From Comamonadaceae bacterium OS-4 (lineage in GTDB: Bacteria; Pseudomonadota; Gammaproteobacteria; Burkholderiales; Burkholderiaceae_C), in contig AP026970.1 in NCBI GenBank assembly GCA_027924025.1, positions 3,122,501 through 3,186,500 on the forward strand: 64,000 nucleotides of DNA. The letters are read 5' to 3'. The notes below the pieces were generated by a model, which saw nothing but the letters and a program-made list of their open reading frames with translations, ran no database searches and had not been told where the DNA came from. A program made the translations under genes and the position numbers. Below are positions 25,403 through 33,535 of this stretch, in pieces. Numbering within the stretch: the first letter of the stretch is position 1; every line of letters begins with the position of its first letter.

Positions 25403-26164
25403 ATGGACATCCGGTTTGATAACAAAGTGGTGCTGGTCACCGGCGGTGGCGGTGGTATCGGGCGGGCCAGTGCGCTGGCGTTTGCGCGTGCGGGTGCCAA
25501 GGTCGCAGTGACCGACCGCGACGTGGCCGCTGGCGAAGAAACCACGGCACAAGTCCAGGCGCTGGGAGCCGAGGCGCTGTTCATTGCGGCGGATGTGATG
25601 CAGGCCGCGCAGGTGCAAGCCATGGTGACTCAAGTGGTGGCGCACTTCGGGCGGCTGGACTGCGCCTTCAACAACGCCGGCATTGAAGAAGAACACATGC
25701 GCCTGGCCGACTGCGAAGAGGCCACCTTCGACCGCATCATGGGCGTGAACGTCAAGGGCGTGTGGCTGTGCATGAAGTACCAGATTGCGCAGATGCTTGC
25801 CCAAGGTGGCGGCGCCATCGTGAACACTGCATCGGTGGCCGGGCTGGTGGGCGCGCCCAAGATGTCGGCCTACAGCGCGAGCAAACATGCAGTGATTGGC
25901 CTGACCAAATCGGCCGCTGTGGAATACGGGCGCAAAGGCATTCGCGTGAATGCGGTGTGCCCCGGCGTGATTCGCACGGTGATGCTGGAGCGCGCCGTGC
26001 AAGCCGACCCCAAGGTGGCCGCCACCGTAGCGGGTGCCCACCCGATTGGTCGCATCGGCGAGCCTGATGAAGTGGCCGCCGCAGTGCTGTGGCTCAGCTC
26101 GGATGCCGCCAGTTTTGTGACCGGCCTGGCCCACACAGTGGACGGCGGGCTGACCTCGGTGTAA
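25403..26164 (+). CDS. Short-chain dehydrogenase/reductase, glucose-dehydrogenase-like
   Basis: This 253-residue classical SDR has the NAD(P) motif TGGGGGIG (about 13-20), NNAGIEEE, the catalytic Ser region NTASVAG, and YSASK (about 155-159) supplying Tyr and Lys. The C-terminal signature FVTGLAHTVDGGLTSV is typical. The aspartate after the second strand (TDRD) suggests NAD+ rather than NADP+. The substrate is unknown. It is a single gene between a divergent hydrolase and a convergent exporter gene. Confidence 0.88.
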   Translation: MDIRFDNKVVLVTGGGGGIGRASALAFARAGAKVAVTDRDVAAGEETTAQVQALGAEALFIAADVMQAAQVQAMVTQVVAHFGRLDCAFNNAGIEEEHMRLADCEEATFDRIMGVNVKGVWLCMKYQIAQMLAQGGGAIVNTASVAGLVGAPKMSAYSASKHAVIGLTKSAAVEYGRKGIRVNAVCPGVIRTVMLERAVQADPKVAATVAGAHPIGRIGEPDEVAAAVLWLSSDAASFVTGLAHTVDGGLTSV

Positions 26165-26222
26165 AGCGTTTGTCCGGGGGACTGCCCCCGACCTTCAAGA
26201 CCGACTTTTCACGCCCGGCTTT

Positions 26223-27158
26223 TCACACCCGGGCTGTGCGGCTACGCACCCAACCCACAATGGCCGGGCCGTACATGATCATGGCGAGCGCTCCTGCAAT
26301 CAGCGGCAGTGCCAGGAACACCCAACCGGTGAGCACTTCTTTGCCGATGACTACGCCCACCACCAAGGCTACGGCGGGGTTTACAAACGAGTAGCTGCCG
26401 GCCACCGCAGCCGTAGTGTTTTGCAGCAGCCACAGGTAGGCGTTGAGCGCCACCAGCGTGCCGAACACCAGCAGGTACCACCAGGCCAGCCAGGCCTCGT
26501 GCGACACATTGCTCAGCCCACCTTGAGGCTCGATGAGCGACGCTGCTACCACCCCCATCAGCCCACCGGCCAGCCACTCGGTGGCCGAGGCCATGGCAGG
26601 GCCCGGCAGGTCCAATTTGCGGGATGCGTAAGAGCCCACGCTCCAGCAGAGCGGTGCGCCAAAGGCAGCCAGGGCGCCCAGCCAGCTGGCAGAAAAGTCG
26701 CCCTCCATGGCCAGCAACAAAGCCCCCGCCACACCCAGCACCAAGCCTACCCAGCTGGTAGTGGGCACACGTTCGCCGCCCAGGCGTGTCCACAGCGCCA
26801 GCCACATGGGCATGGTGGTGATGACGGTGGCCATGAGCCCGGAGCCGATGCCCTGCTTTTGCGCAAACACCACCAGGTTCATGGACACAAACACCATCAG
26901 CCCGCCCACCAACGCGGCATTGCGCCACTGGCGCCAACTGGGCAGCTTTTCGCCGCGCCACAGGGCCCAGGCCAGCATGATCACACCGGCCAACGTGAAG
27001 CGGGTGGCATTCATCCACAGCGGGGGAAAGCTGTGCACCGCCACGCCGATGGCAAAGTAAGTGGTGCCCCAGACGATGTAGACCAACCAGAGCGCCACCA
27101 TGAGGCGCCAGAATGGCGACAAACGCCAGCCTTGCTGAATATTGAGTGCCGAAATCAT
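26223..27158 (-). CDS. DMT-family (EamA/YedA-like) exporter
   Basis: This 311-residue inner-membrane protein has about ten hydrophobic helices in two EamA repeats (LVYIVWGTTYFAIG in the first, PLCWSVGSYASRKL in the second). It probably exports a metabolite or amino acid. The ATG at 27156-27158 is chosen over a longer frame. A perfect 15-bp palindrome lies 7 bases upstream of the start, and the divergent Lrp-type gene is likely its regulator, an arrangement common for amino-acid exporters. Confidence 0.85.
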   Translation of the reverse strand: MISALNIQQGWRLSPFWRLMVALWLVYIVWGTTYFAIGVAVHSFPPLWMNATRFTLAGVIMLAWALWRGEKLPSWRQWRNAALVGGLMVFVSMNLVVFAQKQGIGSGLMATVITTMPMWLALWTRLGGERVPTTSWVGLVLGVAGALLLAMEGDFSASWLGALAAFGAPLCWSVGSYASRKLDLPGPAMASATEWLAGGLMGVVAASLIEPQGGLSNVSHEAWLAWWYLLVFGTLVALNAYLWLLQNTTAAVAGSYSFVNPAVALVVGVVIGKEVLTGWVFLALPLIAGALAMIMYGPAIVGWVRSRTARV

Positions 27159-27165
27159 GAATAGT

Positions 27166-27180
27166 CCGTAAAATTTACGG
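27166..27180. promoter_or_regulatory. Lrp-type operator palindrome
   Basis: CCGTAAAATTTACGG is a perfect palindrome with 7-bp arms around one A, the 15-bp length and AT-rich centre typical of Lrp/AsnC sites. It lies between the divergent exporter (start 27158) and Lrp-type regulator (start 27224). Confidence 0.75.
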
Positions 27181-27223
27181 CAACCAGCGCCGCTGGGCGT
27201 GATATTACCGAAAAACCAGCCCA

Positions 27224-27694
27224 ATGCAAGCAAATATTCAGACAGACGCCATCGACGCCAAAATTCTTACGGCATTAGGCGAAGACGGCCGACGTTCTTA
27301 CGCCGAGGTGGGTGCGGATGTGGGCTTGTCTACCGCCGCGGTGCATGAGCGGGTCAAGAAGATGCTGGAGCGCGGTGTGATTCGCCGTTTCTCGATCAGC
27401 GTGGACCCGCACACCGTGGGGCTGAACTTCACCGCATTTGTGGCGATTCGCAACGATGGCGGCGCCCACTGCCGCGACATTGCCCCCCGCCTGCGCGAGC
27501 TGCCCTCGGTGCAAGAGCTGCACAGTGTGGCCGGCGAATACGACCTGCTGGCCAAGGTGCGCACCCCGCATGCCCGCGACCTGGAGGCGGTGCTGCTGCA
27601 GATCAAGGCCATTCCCGGTGTAGCGCGCACCACCAGCACCGTGGTGCTGAACACCGAGTTCGAAGACCAGCCCCTGCGCCTGCCCGGCACCTGA
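27224..27694 (+). CDS. Lrp/AsnC-family transcriptional regulator
   Basis: This 156-residue protein has an N-terminal winged helix-turn-helix (YAEVGADVGLSTAAVHERV, about residues 26-44) and a C-terminal RAM effector domain (LHSVAGEYDLLAKVRT; TTSTVVLNTEFED). Lrp-family proteins sense amino acids and bind 15-bp palindromes. Such a palindrome lies 44 bases upstream, shared with the divergent DMT exporter, so it probably controls that exporter and itself. Length is normal. Confidence 0.92.
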   Translation: MQANIQTDAIDAKILTALGEDGRRSYAEVGADVGLSTAAVHERVKKMLERGVIRRFSISVDPHTVGLNFTAFVAIRNDGGAHCRDIAPRLRELPSVQELHSVAGEYDLLAKVRTPHARDLEAVLLQIKAIPGVARTTSTVVLNTEFEDQPLRLPGT

Positions 27695-27758
27695 GGGCGC
27701 GCCGCTACTCCGTGCGGTAGCGAACAGACAGACACCGCAGCCCACCCTACAAGGGGGC

Positions 27759-28622
27759 ATGATCCGCCTTCGCCTTGCCATCCAGCTGCACTACCAAGTG
27801 CAGCCCCCGGGCGGCGACTTTGTATTTCACCTGCACGCGGCCTTCACGCCGCGCCAGCGGGTGGTGTCCGAGTCGCTGCACTTCAGCCAGCCCCTGGCCT
27901 ACACCCTGGAGAGCAGCCCGCCCTCCACCAACCGCGTCTTGCGTACTAGCGCCCTGCCCGGCATGCTGCAAGTGGCCTATGCGGCCACGGTGGATCTGGA
28001 CCATTGGGTGGCAGCGCCCGCCACCATCGCAGAAGTGCCGGTCAGCCGCCTGCCTACCAACGTGCTGCCCTACCTCTACCCCAGCCGCTACTGCCAGTCG
28101 GATTTGCTGCTGCAGTTTGCCCAGCAGGAGTTCGGCCAGCGCTGGCAGGGCTACAGCCGGGTGCAGGCCATTCGTGACTGGGTGCTGCAGCACACCGCCT
28201 TCAGCCCCAACACCTCCAACAGCAACACCTCGGCACTGGACACGCTGCAAAGCCATGTGGGTGTGTGCCGCGACTTTGCACACCTGATGATTGCGCTGTG
28301 CCGCGCAGCCAATGTGCCGGCCCGCTTTACCACCGGCATCGACTACGGGGCCGACCCCGCGCTGGGGCCGACCGACTTTCATGCCTATGTGGAAGCCTAT
28401 GTGGGCGACCGATGGTATTTGTTTGACCCCTCAGGCACCGCCATCCCCATGGGCCTGGTGCGCTTTGCCACCGGGCGCGATGCGGCCGACGTGGCCTTTG
28501 CCACCATCTTCGGCACGGTGCAAAGCAGCACGCCGGTGATCAGCATCGAAGCCATTCCGGGTGCGGATGGGCTTTTGCGGGTACCGCACCACAGCGCCGA
28601 TGCGCTCAGCACCGACGGCTGA
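27759..28622 (+). CDS. Transglutaminase-like family protein
   Basis: This 287-residue cytoplasmic protein has an N-terminal beta-rich region and a transglutaminase core. The Cys is in VGVCRDFAHLM (about residue 170), the His in DFHAYVEAYVG and the Asp in WYLFDPSG, giving the papain-like Cys-His-Asp triad. Bacterial members act as peptidases or amidases; the substrate is unknown. It follows the Lrp gene by 64 bases in the same direction and ends 20 bases before the convergent thioesterase gene. Confidence 0.85.
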   Translation: MIRLRLAIQLHYQVQPPGGDFVFHLHAAFTPRQRVVSESLHFSQPLAYTLESSPPSTNRVLRTSALPGMLQVAYAATVDLDHWVAAPATIAEVPVSRLPTNVLPYLYPSRYCQSDLLLQFAQQEFGQRWQGYSRVQAIRDWVLQHTAFSPNTSNSNTSALDTLQSHVGVCRDFAHLMIALCRAANVPARFTTGIDYGADPALGPTDFHAYVEAYVGDRWYLFDPSGTAIPMGLVRFATGRDAADVAFATIFGTVQSSTPVISIEAIPGADGLLRVPHHSADALSTDG

Positions 28623-28642
28623 GCACAGCCTGCCCTGCAGGG

Positions 28643-29134
28643 TCAGACCGTGCCGGGCTGGCGGGTGGTCTTGCGGAATTTTTCTTCGAGCTCGTGGCGC
28701 AGGGCCTTGCGCATCTGGGCCGCTTCGAAGCGGCGCTTTTCATCGTCGGTTTCGGGCTGCAGCGCAGGCACCGGCGCGGCCTTGCCGTGGTCGTCCACCG
28801 CCACCATGGTGAAGAAGCAGCTGTTGACGTGGCGCACCTCCTGGGTGCGGATGTTCTCGGCAATCACCTTGATGCCCACTTCCATGGACGACTTGCCGGT
28901 GTAGTTCACGCTGGCCAGAAAGGTCACCAGCTCCCCCACATGGATGGCCTGCAAAAACAGCACCCGGTCCACACTCAGCGTCACCACATAGCGTGAGGCA
29001 TAGCGGCTGGCACAGGCATAGGCCACCTGGTCGAGCAGCTTGAGGATGGCGCCGCCGTGCACGTTGCCGGAGAAGTTGGCCATGTCGGGCGACATGAGCA
29101 CGGTCATGGAGAGTTGGTGGGTGGGCAGGTTCAT
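28643..29134 (-). CDS. Acyl-CoA thioesterase (YciA/BACH-type hotdog)
   Basis: This 163-residue hotdog-fold enzyme hydrolyses acyl-CoA to acid and CoA in the cytoplasm. The family block MANFSGNVHGGAILKLLDQV carries the conserved His-Gly-Gly and Asp; FLQAIHVGELVTF and VNSCFFTMVAVDD are also typical. A charged C-terminal tail (RRFEAAQMRKALRHELEEK) is usual in proteobacterial members. The start ATG at 29132-29134 is chosen inside a longer frame because it gives the standard start MNLPTHQLSMTVLMSPDMAN. Confidence 0.9.
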   Translation of the reverse strand: MNLPTHQLSMTVLMSPDMANFSGNVHGGAILKLLDQVAYACASRYASRYVVTLSVDRVLFLQAIHVGELVTFLASVNYTGKSSMEVGIKVIAENIRTQEVRHVNSCFFTMVAVDDHGKAAPVPALQPETDDEKRRFEAAQMRKALRHELEEKFRKTTRQPGTV

Positions 29135-29391
29135 GGGGCAAGGGTTAGCGAAAGGCGTGCCAGTGTAAGGGGCGCGTAAGACGCGAACGGGGGGCACCGT
29201 TGAAGCTGGCGGATTGCTGACTGCGAGACCCGTCCATTTGCCCCCTCACCTAGGAGGGGATTTATTTTCACAGTGCCGAAAAATTCTTTTCACGCCAACC
29301 CGCGTGTGAGCTTCTTACATTTGCCGCACTGCACAAACCGCCCCCTATCAGGCGGTGTGCTTTTGCATTCAAAAGTACTTCGGAGACACAC

Positions 29392-31053
29392 ATGGTCTGG
29401 CAACAAATTTACGACCCCTTTGGGAACATGATCATCTCCACCTTGCTGGCTGCCGTGCCGGTGGTGGTGATGCTGGTGTGCCTGGGCTTTTTACATATCA
29501 AGGCACACATTGCGGCTGGCTTGGGCCTGCTCAGCGCATTGGCCATTGCCGTGCTCGGCTACGGCATGCCGGCTGAAATGGCGGGCAAAGCAGCCCTGTT
29601 GGGCGGCTTCACCGGCCTGCTGCCCATCGGCTGGATCGTGCTCAACATCATTTTCTTGCAGCAGCTTGCCGAGCAGAACGGCAGCTTCAAAGTGCTGCAG
29701 GACTCGCTCTCGGGCATTACCGAAGACCGGCGCCTGCAACTGCTGCTGATTGCCTTTTGCTTCGGTGCCTTCTTTGAAGGTGCAGCTGGCTTCGGCACCC
29801 CGGTGGCGGTGACGGCAGGCATCTTGATCGGCTTGGGCTTTTCGCCCTTGGCGGCATCGGGTCTGTCACTGATTGCAAACACCGCGCCTGTGGCCTTCGG
29901 TGCCCTCGGCACACCGGTGATCACGCTGGCCAAAGTGCACGGCTACGACCTGATGGAAGTGACTGCCATGATCGGCCGTCAACTGCCGCTGTTCTCGTTG
30001 ATGGTGCCGTTCTGGTTGATCTGGGCCTTTGCCGGGCGCAAAGCGATGACCGAGATCTGGCCCGCCATTCTGGTGACAGGCCTGTCGTTTGCGATTCCGC
30101 AGTATCTGGTGTCCAACTTCATCGGACCGGAGCTGGTGGACATCATTGCAGCCATTGTGTCCATGGTGTCGCTGGTGTTGTTCCTGCGCGTATGGCAGCC
30201 CAAGAAAATCTGGCGTTCCACCTCGCTCAAAGGCCATGAGCACGATGGCGGTGAAGCCAAACCCGCTGCCGCCATGGTGCGGCACTCCAAGGCGGCACTG
30301 GTCAGCGCATGGACACCCTGGCTGATCCTGACGGTATTTGTGTTTGTGTGGGGCCTGCCCCCGGTCAAGGCTTGGCTCAACAGCCTGTTTGCCCCCGCCT
30401 TCCCCATGGCCGGACTGCACAACCTGATTGAAAAAGTGCCACCCGTGGTCACCCAGCCCACCAAGGAAGGTGCGGTCTACACCCTGAACCTGCTGTCTTC
30501 CACCGGCACCGGCATTTTGCTGTCGGCCATCGTGGGAGCCTTCTTCATGAAGTACAAGCCGCTGGAAATCGTGCGCACCTTCGGCCGCACGCTCTGGCTG
30601 GTGCGCTACTCGCTCTTGACCATTGTGCTGATGCTGGCCCTGGGCACCTTGACCCGCTACTCCGGCACCGACACCACGCTGGGCCTGGCCTTTGCCAACA
30701 CTGGTGTGTTCTACCCCTTCTTCGGTACCTTGATGGGCTGGATCGGCGTGGCCATGACCGGCTCAGACACGGCTTCCAACGTGCTCTTCGGCGGCATGCA
30801 AAAAGTGGCTGCAGAACAACTGGGCTTGTCCGCCAACCTCATGGGTGCGGCCAACTCGTCGGGCGGTGTGATGGGCAAGATGATTGACGCACAAAGCATC
30901 GTGGTCGCATCAACAGCTACCAAGTGGTTCAACCACGAAGGCGACATCCTGCGCTTTGTGTTCTTTCACTCGATTGCGCTGGCGTGTCTGGTCGGCATCT
31001 TCGTGACACTGCAGGCCTATGTGTACCCCTTCACCCTGATGGTGGTGCACTAA
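29392..31053 (+). CDS. lldP: L-lactate permease (LldP family)
   Basis: This 553-residue inner-membrane transporter imports L-lactate (and often glycolate) with protons. It has about 12-14 hydrophobic helices and the family blocks GAFFEGAAGFGTPVAV, LGTPVITLAKVHG, and near the C-terminus GSDTASNVLFGGMQ and NSSGGVMGKMIDAQSI. Length matches LldP. A CGGAGA ribosome-binding site precedes the ATG. It is a single transcription unit; no lactate dehydrogenase gene is adjacent. It ends 32 bases before the convergent imuB stop. Confidence 0.95.
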   Translation: MVWQQIYDPFGNMIISTLLAAVPVVVMLVCLGFLHIKAHIAAGLGLLSALAIAVLGYGMPAEMAGKAALLGGFTGLLPIGWIVLNIIFLQQLAEQNGSFKVLQDSLSGITEDRRLQLLLIAFCFGAFFEGAAGFGTPVAVTAGILIGLGFSPLAASGLSLIANTAPVAFGALGTPVITLAKVHGYDLMEVTAMIGRQLPLFSLMVPFWLIWAFAGRKAMTEIWPAILVTGLSFAIPQYLVSNFIGPELVDIIAAIVSMVSLVLFLRVWQPKKIWRSTSLKGHEHDGGEAKPAAAMVRHSKAALVSAWTPWLILTVFVFVWGLPPVKAWLNSLFAPAFPMAGLHNLIEKVPPVVTQPTKEGAVYTLNLLSSTGTGILLSAIVGAFFMKYKPLEIVRTFGRTLWLVRYSLLTIVLMLALGTLTRYSGTDTTLGLAFANTGVFYPFFGTLMGWIGVAMTGSDTASNVLFGGMQKVAAEQLGLSANLMGAANSSGGVMGKMIDAQSIVVASTATKWFNHEGDILRFVFFHSIALACLVGIFVTLQAYVYPFTLMVVH

Positions 31054-31085
31054 GCGGCATCAAGTGACGCTGAGGGCACGGGCTC

Positions 31086-32498
31086 CTACGCGAAGAGCCC
31101 GTGCAAAAACCAGGCAGCATCCTCTGCCGCCTCCAGCCGCTCGCAGTACACCCACACCAGCCCCGCCTGCGGGCTGCGGGCCATGTAGTAGTCGCGCAAG
31201 GCGAGCTCACCTTCGAGCCAGCCCGTCTCCAGACGCTGCGGGCCTGCCAGTAGCGTGAGTTCGCCGTGGTAGTGGGGAATGCTTTGGCGCACCACCAAAC
31301 GCTGCGGCACCGGCAACAGCCAGGTGGGATACAGGTCTGCCGCGGGCAGCACATCACGCTCTGATTCAGAGTCTTTTGGGCCTCTAGCGCCTATGGAATG
31401 TGCGCGAGCAGCTCCTGATTTCATAGCACCTTGGTTTTCCTTGCGCGCAGCATCCGCCCGCCATGGCTGCCAGCGCTGCATGCGTTCCGGCCGGTGGTCG
31501 GCCTGCGGGGTGGCGCACTGCACGCTGTGCGCGCCCAGCCGGGCGGCCAGGCGCTCCAGGGTCTGGTGCAGGCTGTCGCCCTTGCGCACATCTTCAGGCA
31601 GCAGGCTGTGACTCTCGCCACCCAGCGGTTGGGTCTGCAGGCTGCGCAGGCGCAGGTACAGCACCGGCGCCGGCAGGGTGACGCGGGCCAACTGCTCACC
31701 CAGAATGCGTTGCAGGTGCGTCATGTCCTGCGTGGCCTCGGCGGTGCGCAGTTCCAGGCGGCCTTGCTGGCCGCCTTGGTGGTGGGCATCCACATGGCGG
31801 GTGTTGGCGCGGCGCGCATCCAGCTCCCACAGCAGCTCCAGCGCCAGCACCCCGGACTGGCGGGCGCGCAGCCAGACCAGCAGCTGCGCCAGCAGACGGC
31901 GCGCGCCGAACAACAAGGCGGGGGCAGAATCGACACTCGCCGCCAGCTCCAGCGGGGCGTCAAACACATCGGGCAGCGTGAGCCAAGGGTAGACCTCAGG
32001 GCGCTGGCCGTAGGCGCGGTCCAGCGCGTCCACCACCTCGGCACCAAAGCGCCGCACCACGCCGCCCCGCGGCAAGGCCCGCAGCTGCCCCCAAGTGCGC
32101 ATGCCCAAGCGGGCCAACGTGGGCAGGTGAGGCTGGGCCGCCGCCAGGGTATGCACCGGCAGAGCATCGGGCAGCACCGCACGCACCGGCGCGGCCTGCC
32201 CCACCCGACAGGCATGTACCTGCAACGCTGCCAGTGCTATCAAAGAAGTAGCGCCTTGCGCATATTCCAGGTGCGCTAGCTGCCTATTTGACTCCAAAAG
32301 CTGCTGCAACAAGGCGGTGCGCCCGCCGAACAGGCGCTCGCTGGCGGACACCTCCAGCACCAGCGCATCGCCCACGCGGGCCACCAGCGGCGTGAAACGC
32401 AGGGCCCACCATGCCAGCGCGGTGGACGCATCCACCAGCGCAGGCTCGGTCGGGGCGGCCGCTCCATCAGGCGACGGCCGCAGCGCGATCCAGTGCAT
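31086..32498 (-). CDS. imuB: ImuB, Y-family polymerase-like SOS mutagenesis protein
   Basis: This 470-residue protein is a DinB-like, catalytically inactive hub that joins DnaE2 to the sliding clamp in SOS mutagenesis. It begins MHWIALRPSPDG, after GGAGG, and overlaps the end of imuA by 32 bases. Segments RLGMRTWGQLRALPRGGVVRRFG, broken as MRTWGQLRALPRG, and LRDYYMARSPQAGLVWVY are family-typical. The acidic triad of active Y-polymerases is not evident. Two copies of the dispersed 50-bp repeat (31379-31428 and 32235-32284) add residues in variable regions. It is controlled through the LexA box upstream of imuA. Confidence 0.92.
   Translation of the reverse strand: MHWIALRPSPDGAAAPTEPALVDASTALAWWALRFTPLVARVGDALVLEVSASERLFGGRTALLQQLLESNRQLAHLEYAQGATSLIALAALQVHACRVGQAAPVRAVLPDALPVHTLAAAQPHLPTLARLGMRTWGQLRALPRGGVVRRFGAEVVDALDRAYGQRPEVYPWLTLPDVFDAPLELAASVDSAPALLFGARRLLAQLLVWLRARQSGVLALELLWELDARRANTRHVDAHHQGGQQGRLELRTAEATQDMTHLQRILGEQLARVTLPAPVLYLRLRSLQTQPLGGESHSLLPEDVRKGDSLHQTLERLAARLGAHSVQCATPQADHRPERMQRWQPWRADAARKENQGAMKSGAARAHSIGARGPKDSESERDVLPAADLYPTWLLPVPQRLVVRQSIPHYHGELTLLAGPQRLETGWLEGELALRDYYMARSPQAGLVWVYCERLEAAEDAAWFLHGLFA
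31379..31428 (-). repeat. Dispersed 50-bp repeat in imuB, sense copy
   Basis: The minus-strand copy encodes GAMKSGAARAHSIGARG (residues about 356-373). It matches the dnaE2 copy at 21259 in 39 of 50 bases with no gaps. Confidence 0.8.
32235..32284 (+). repeat. Dispersed 50-bp repeat in imuB, antisense copy
   Basis: The plus-strand copy (TGCTATCAAAGAAGTAGC...GCGCTAGCTGCC) lines up with the other copies without gaps but opposite to imuB, encoding part of LAHLEYAQGATSLIALAAL at residues about 71-88. Confidence 0.7.
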
Positions 32499-33390
32499 GG
32501 CCTGCCTCCGCATCGAAAGGAGTGCCCAGCGCCTGCTGCTGAAAAGCGGCGCGCGTGGCCTGTGCATCCAGCGGCGTGTCAGACAACATGCCCCATGCTG
32601 AAGCGCGCTCTTGCTCCATGCTCTGTGTCAAGGCACGACTGGCGGCCAACAGTAGGCCCAATTGCTGGCTGCGGGCCTGCAAGTGCAAGGGCTCGGCCAA
32701 GGGCGGGCCGCGCCGCTTGAGGATGTCGACCTCCAAGCCATCGAGCCACCGCCCGTGCAATGGGCCTTGCCGCGCGTGCCGGGCACGGGCCATCGGCTGC
32801 ACCAAGAGGCGCAGCACGGCGGGCGACGCGTCACTGCGCGCCCGGTCCGGCCGCATCACAAACAGCAGCTTGTGGTGCTCGGCGGCTGCCAAGTGCAGGC
32901 GACGGAGCTGGTCGCCCCGGGCCTGCGGCAGCCAGGCCAGCACGGCGTCCACCTCGGCGCAGCGCAGCACCTGCTCGGTGGCCCAGAGACGACCGGCCGC
33001 TTCATCTTTGACGCGCGCGCCCTCTCCGGCCGTGGCAGACGCCAGCACCGACAGCAGCCGCCCCGAGCGCAAGCCCAACCGCGAGAGTGCCGGTGCAAAC
33101 GGCAGCTGCGGCGGCCCCACCATCACCACCGGGCCACGCCCGCACGCCGCCAGCGCAGGCAGCAGCAGGCGCCACTCGCTGTGCGCACCGGCAGGCTGCA
33201 GCAGCTCCACCAAAGCGCCCACCGGCCAGCCACCGCCGGGCAAATGCGCATCTAAGAGCGCATCGCCCGTGGCCTGCACCGCCTCTGTGGGCGTGGCCAG
33301 CGTGTGCGCGTGCCAGACACCGGCGTGGATGTCCTGCGGGTCCGGCACACCGGTGGCAGAGGGGGCTGAATGGCGCGCAGCGCTAGTCAT
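32467..33390 (-). CDS. imuA: ImuA, RecA/SulA-like SOS mutagenesis protein
   Basis: This 307-residue cytoplasmic protein is the RecA-related partner of ImuB and DnaE2 in damage-induced mutagenesis. Features are GGGWPVGALVELLQP (region of the RecA-like core), VVMVGPPQLPFAPAL and LFVMRPDRARSDASPAVLRL. The ATG at 33388-33390 is chosen over a longer frame that would run through the LexA box. It lies 21 bases from that box and overlaps imuB by 32 bases, so translation is probably coupled. dnaE2, which usually follows imuB, is instead about 9 kb away. Confidence 0.9.
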   Translation of the reverse strand: MTSAARHSAPSATGVPDPQDIHAGVWHAHTLATPTEAVQATGDALLDAHLPGGGWPVGALVELLQPAGAHSEWRLLLPALAACGRGPVVMVGPPQLPFAPALSRLGLRSGRLLSVLASATAGEGARVKDEAAGRLWATEQVLRCAEVDAVLAWLPQARGDQLRRLHLAAAEHHKLLFVMRPDRARSDASPAVLRLLVQPMARARHARQGPLHGRWLDGLEVDILKRRGPPLAEPLHLQARSQQLGLLLAASRALTQSMEQERASAWGMLSDTPLDAQATRAAFQQQALGTPFDAEAGHALDRAAAVA

Positions 33391-33411
33391 GGCAAGGGCT
33401 TTATTAAATGA

Positions 33412-33427
33412 CTGTATTTTTAAACAG
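33412..33427. promoter_or_regulatory. LexA box of imuA-imuB
   Basis: CTGTATTTTTAAACAG is an exact CTGT-N8-ACAG site with an extra A/T base pair at each side. It is 21 bases upstream of the imuA start. Its spacing and form match the dnaE2 box at 21796-21811. Confidence 0.92.
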
Positions 33428-33444
33428 TATATGGAAAAGCCCTC

Positions 33445-33495
33445 TGCTATCAAAATCAAGAACAGGGTTTGCAAGCCCGGCGGGCGCTGGCGGGG
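33445..33495 (+). repeat. Probable diverged 50-bp repeat upstream of imuA
   Basis: TGCTATCAAA at 33445 and GCGCTGGCGGGG near 33484 match the ends of the repeat with one extra base between; the middle is poorly conserved. It lies in the noncoding gap between imuA and the DMT transporter gene. Confidence 0.4.
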
Positions 33496-33535
33496 CTATG
33501 CCTTCTGTGCAGTGCGACTGAGCAGCCCGCTGCGC

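Noticed and set aside
31076..31104. Hairpin after lldP as a terminator
   Set aside because: The 10-bp stem is followed by A residues on the plus strand and has a 9-base loop within the end of imuB; there is no T-tract in the needed direction.
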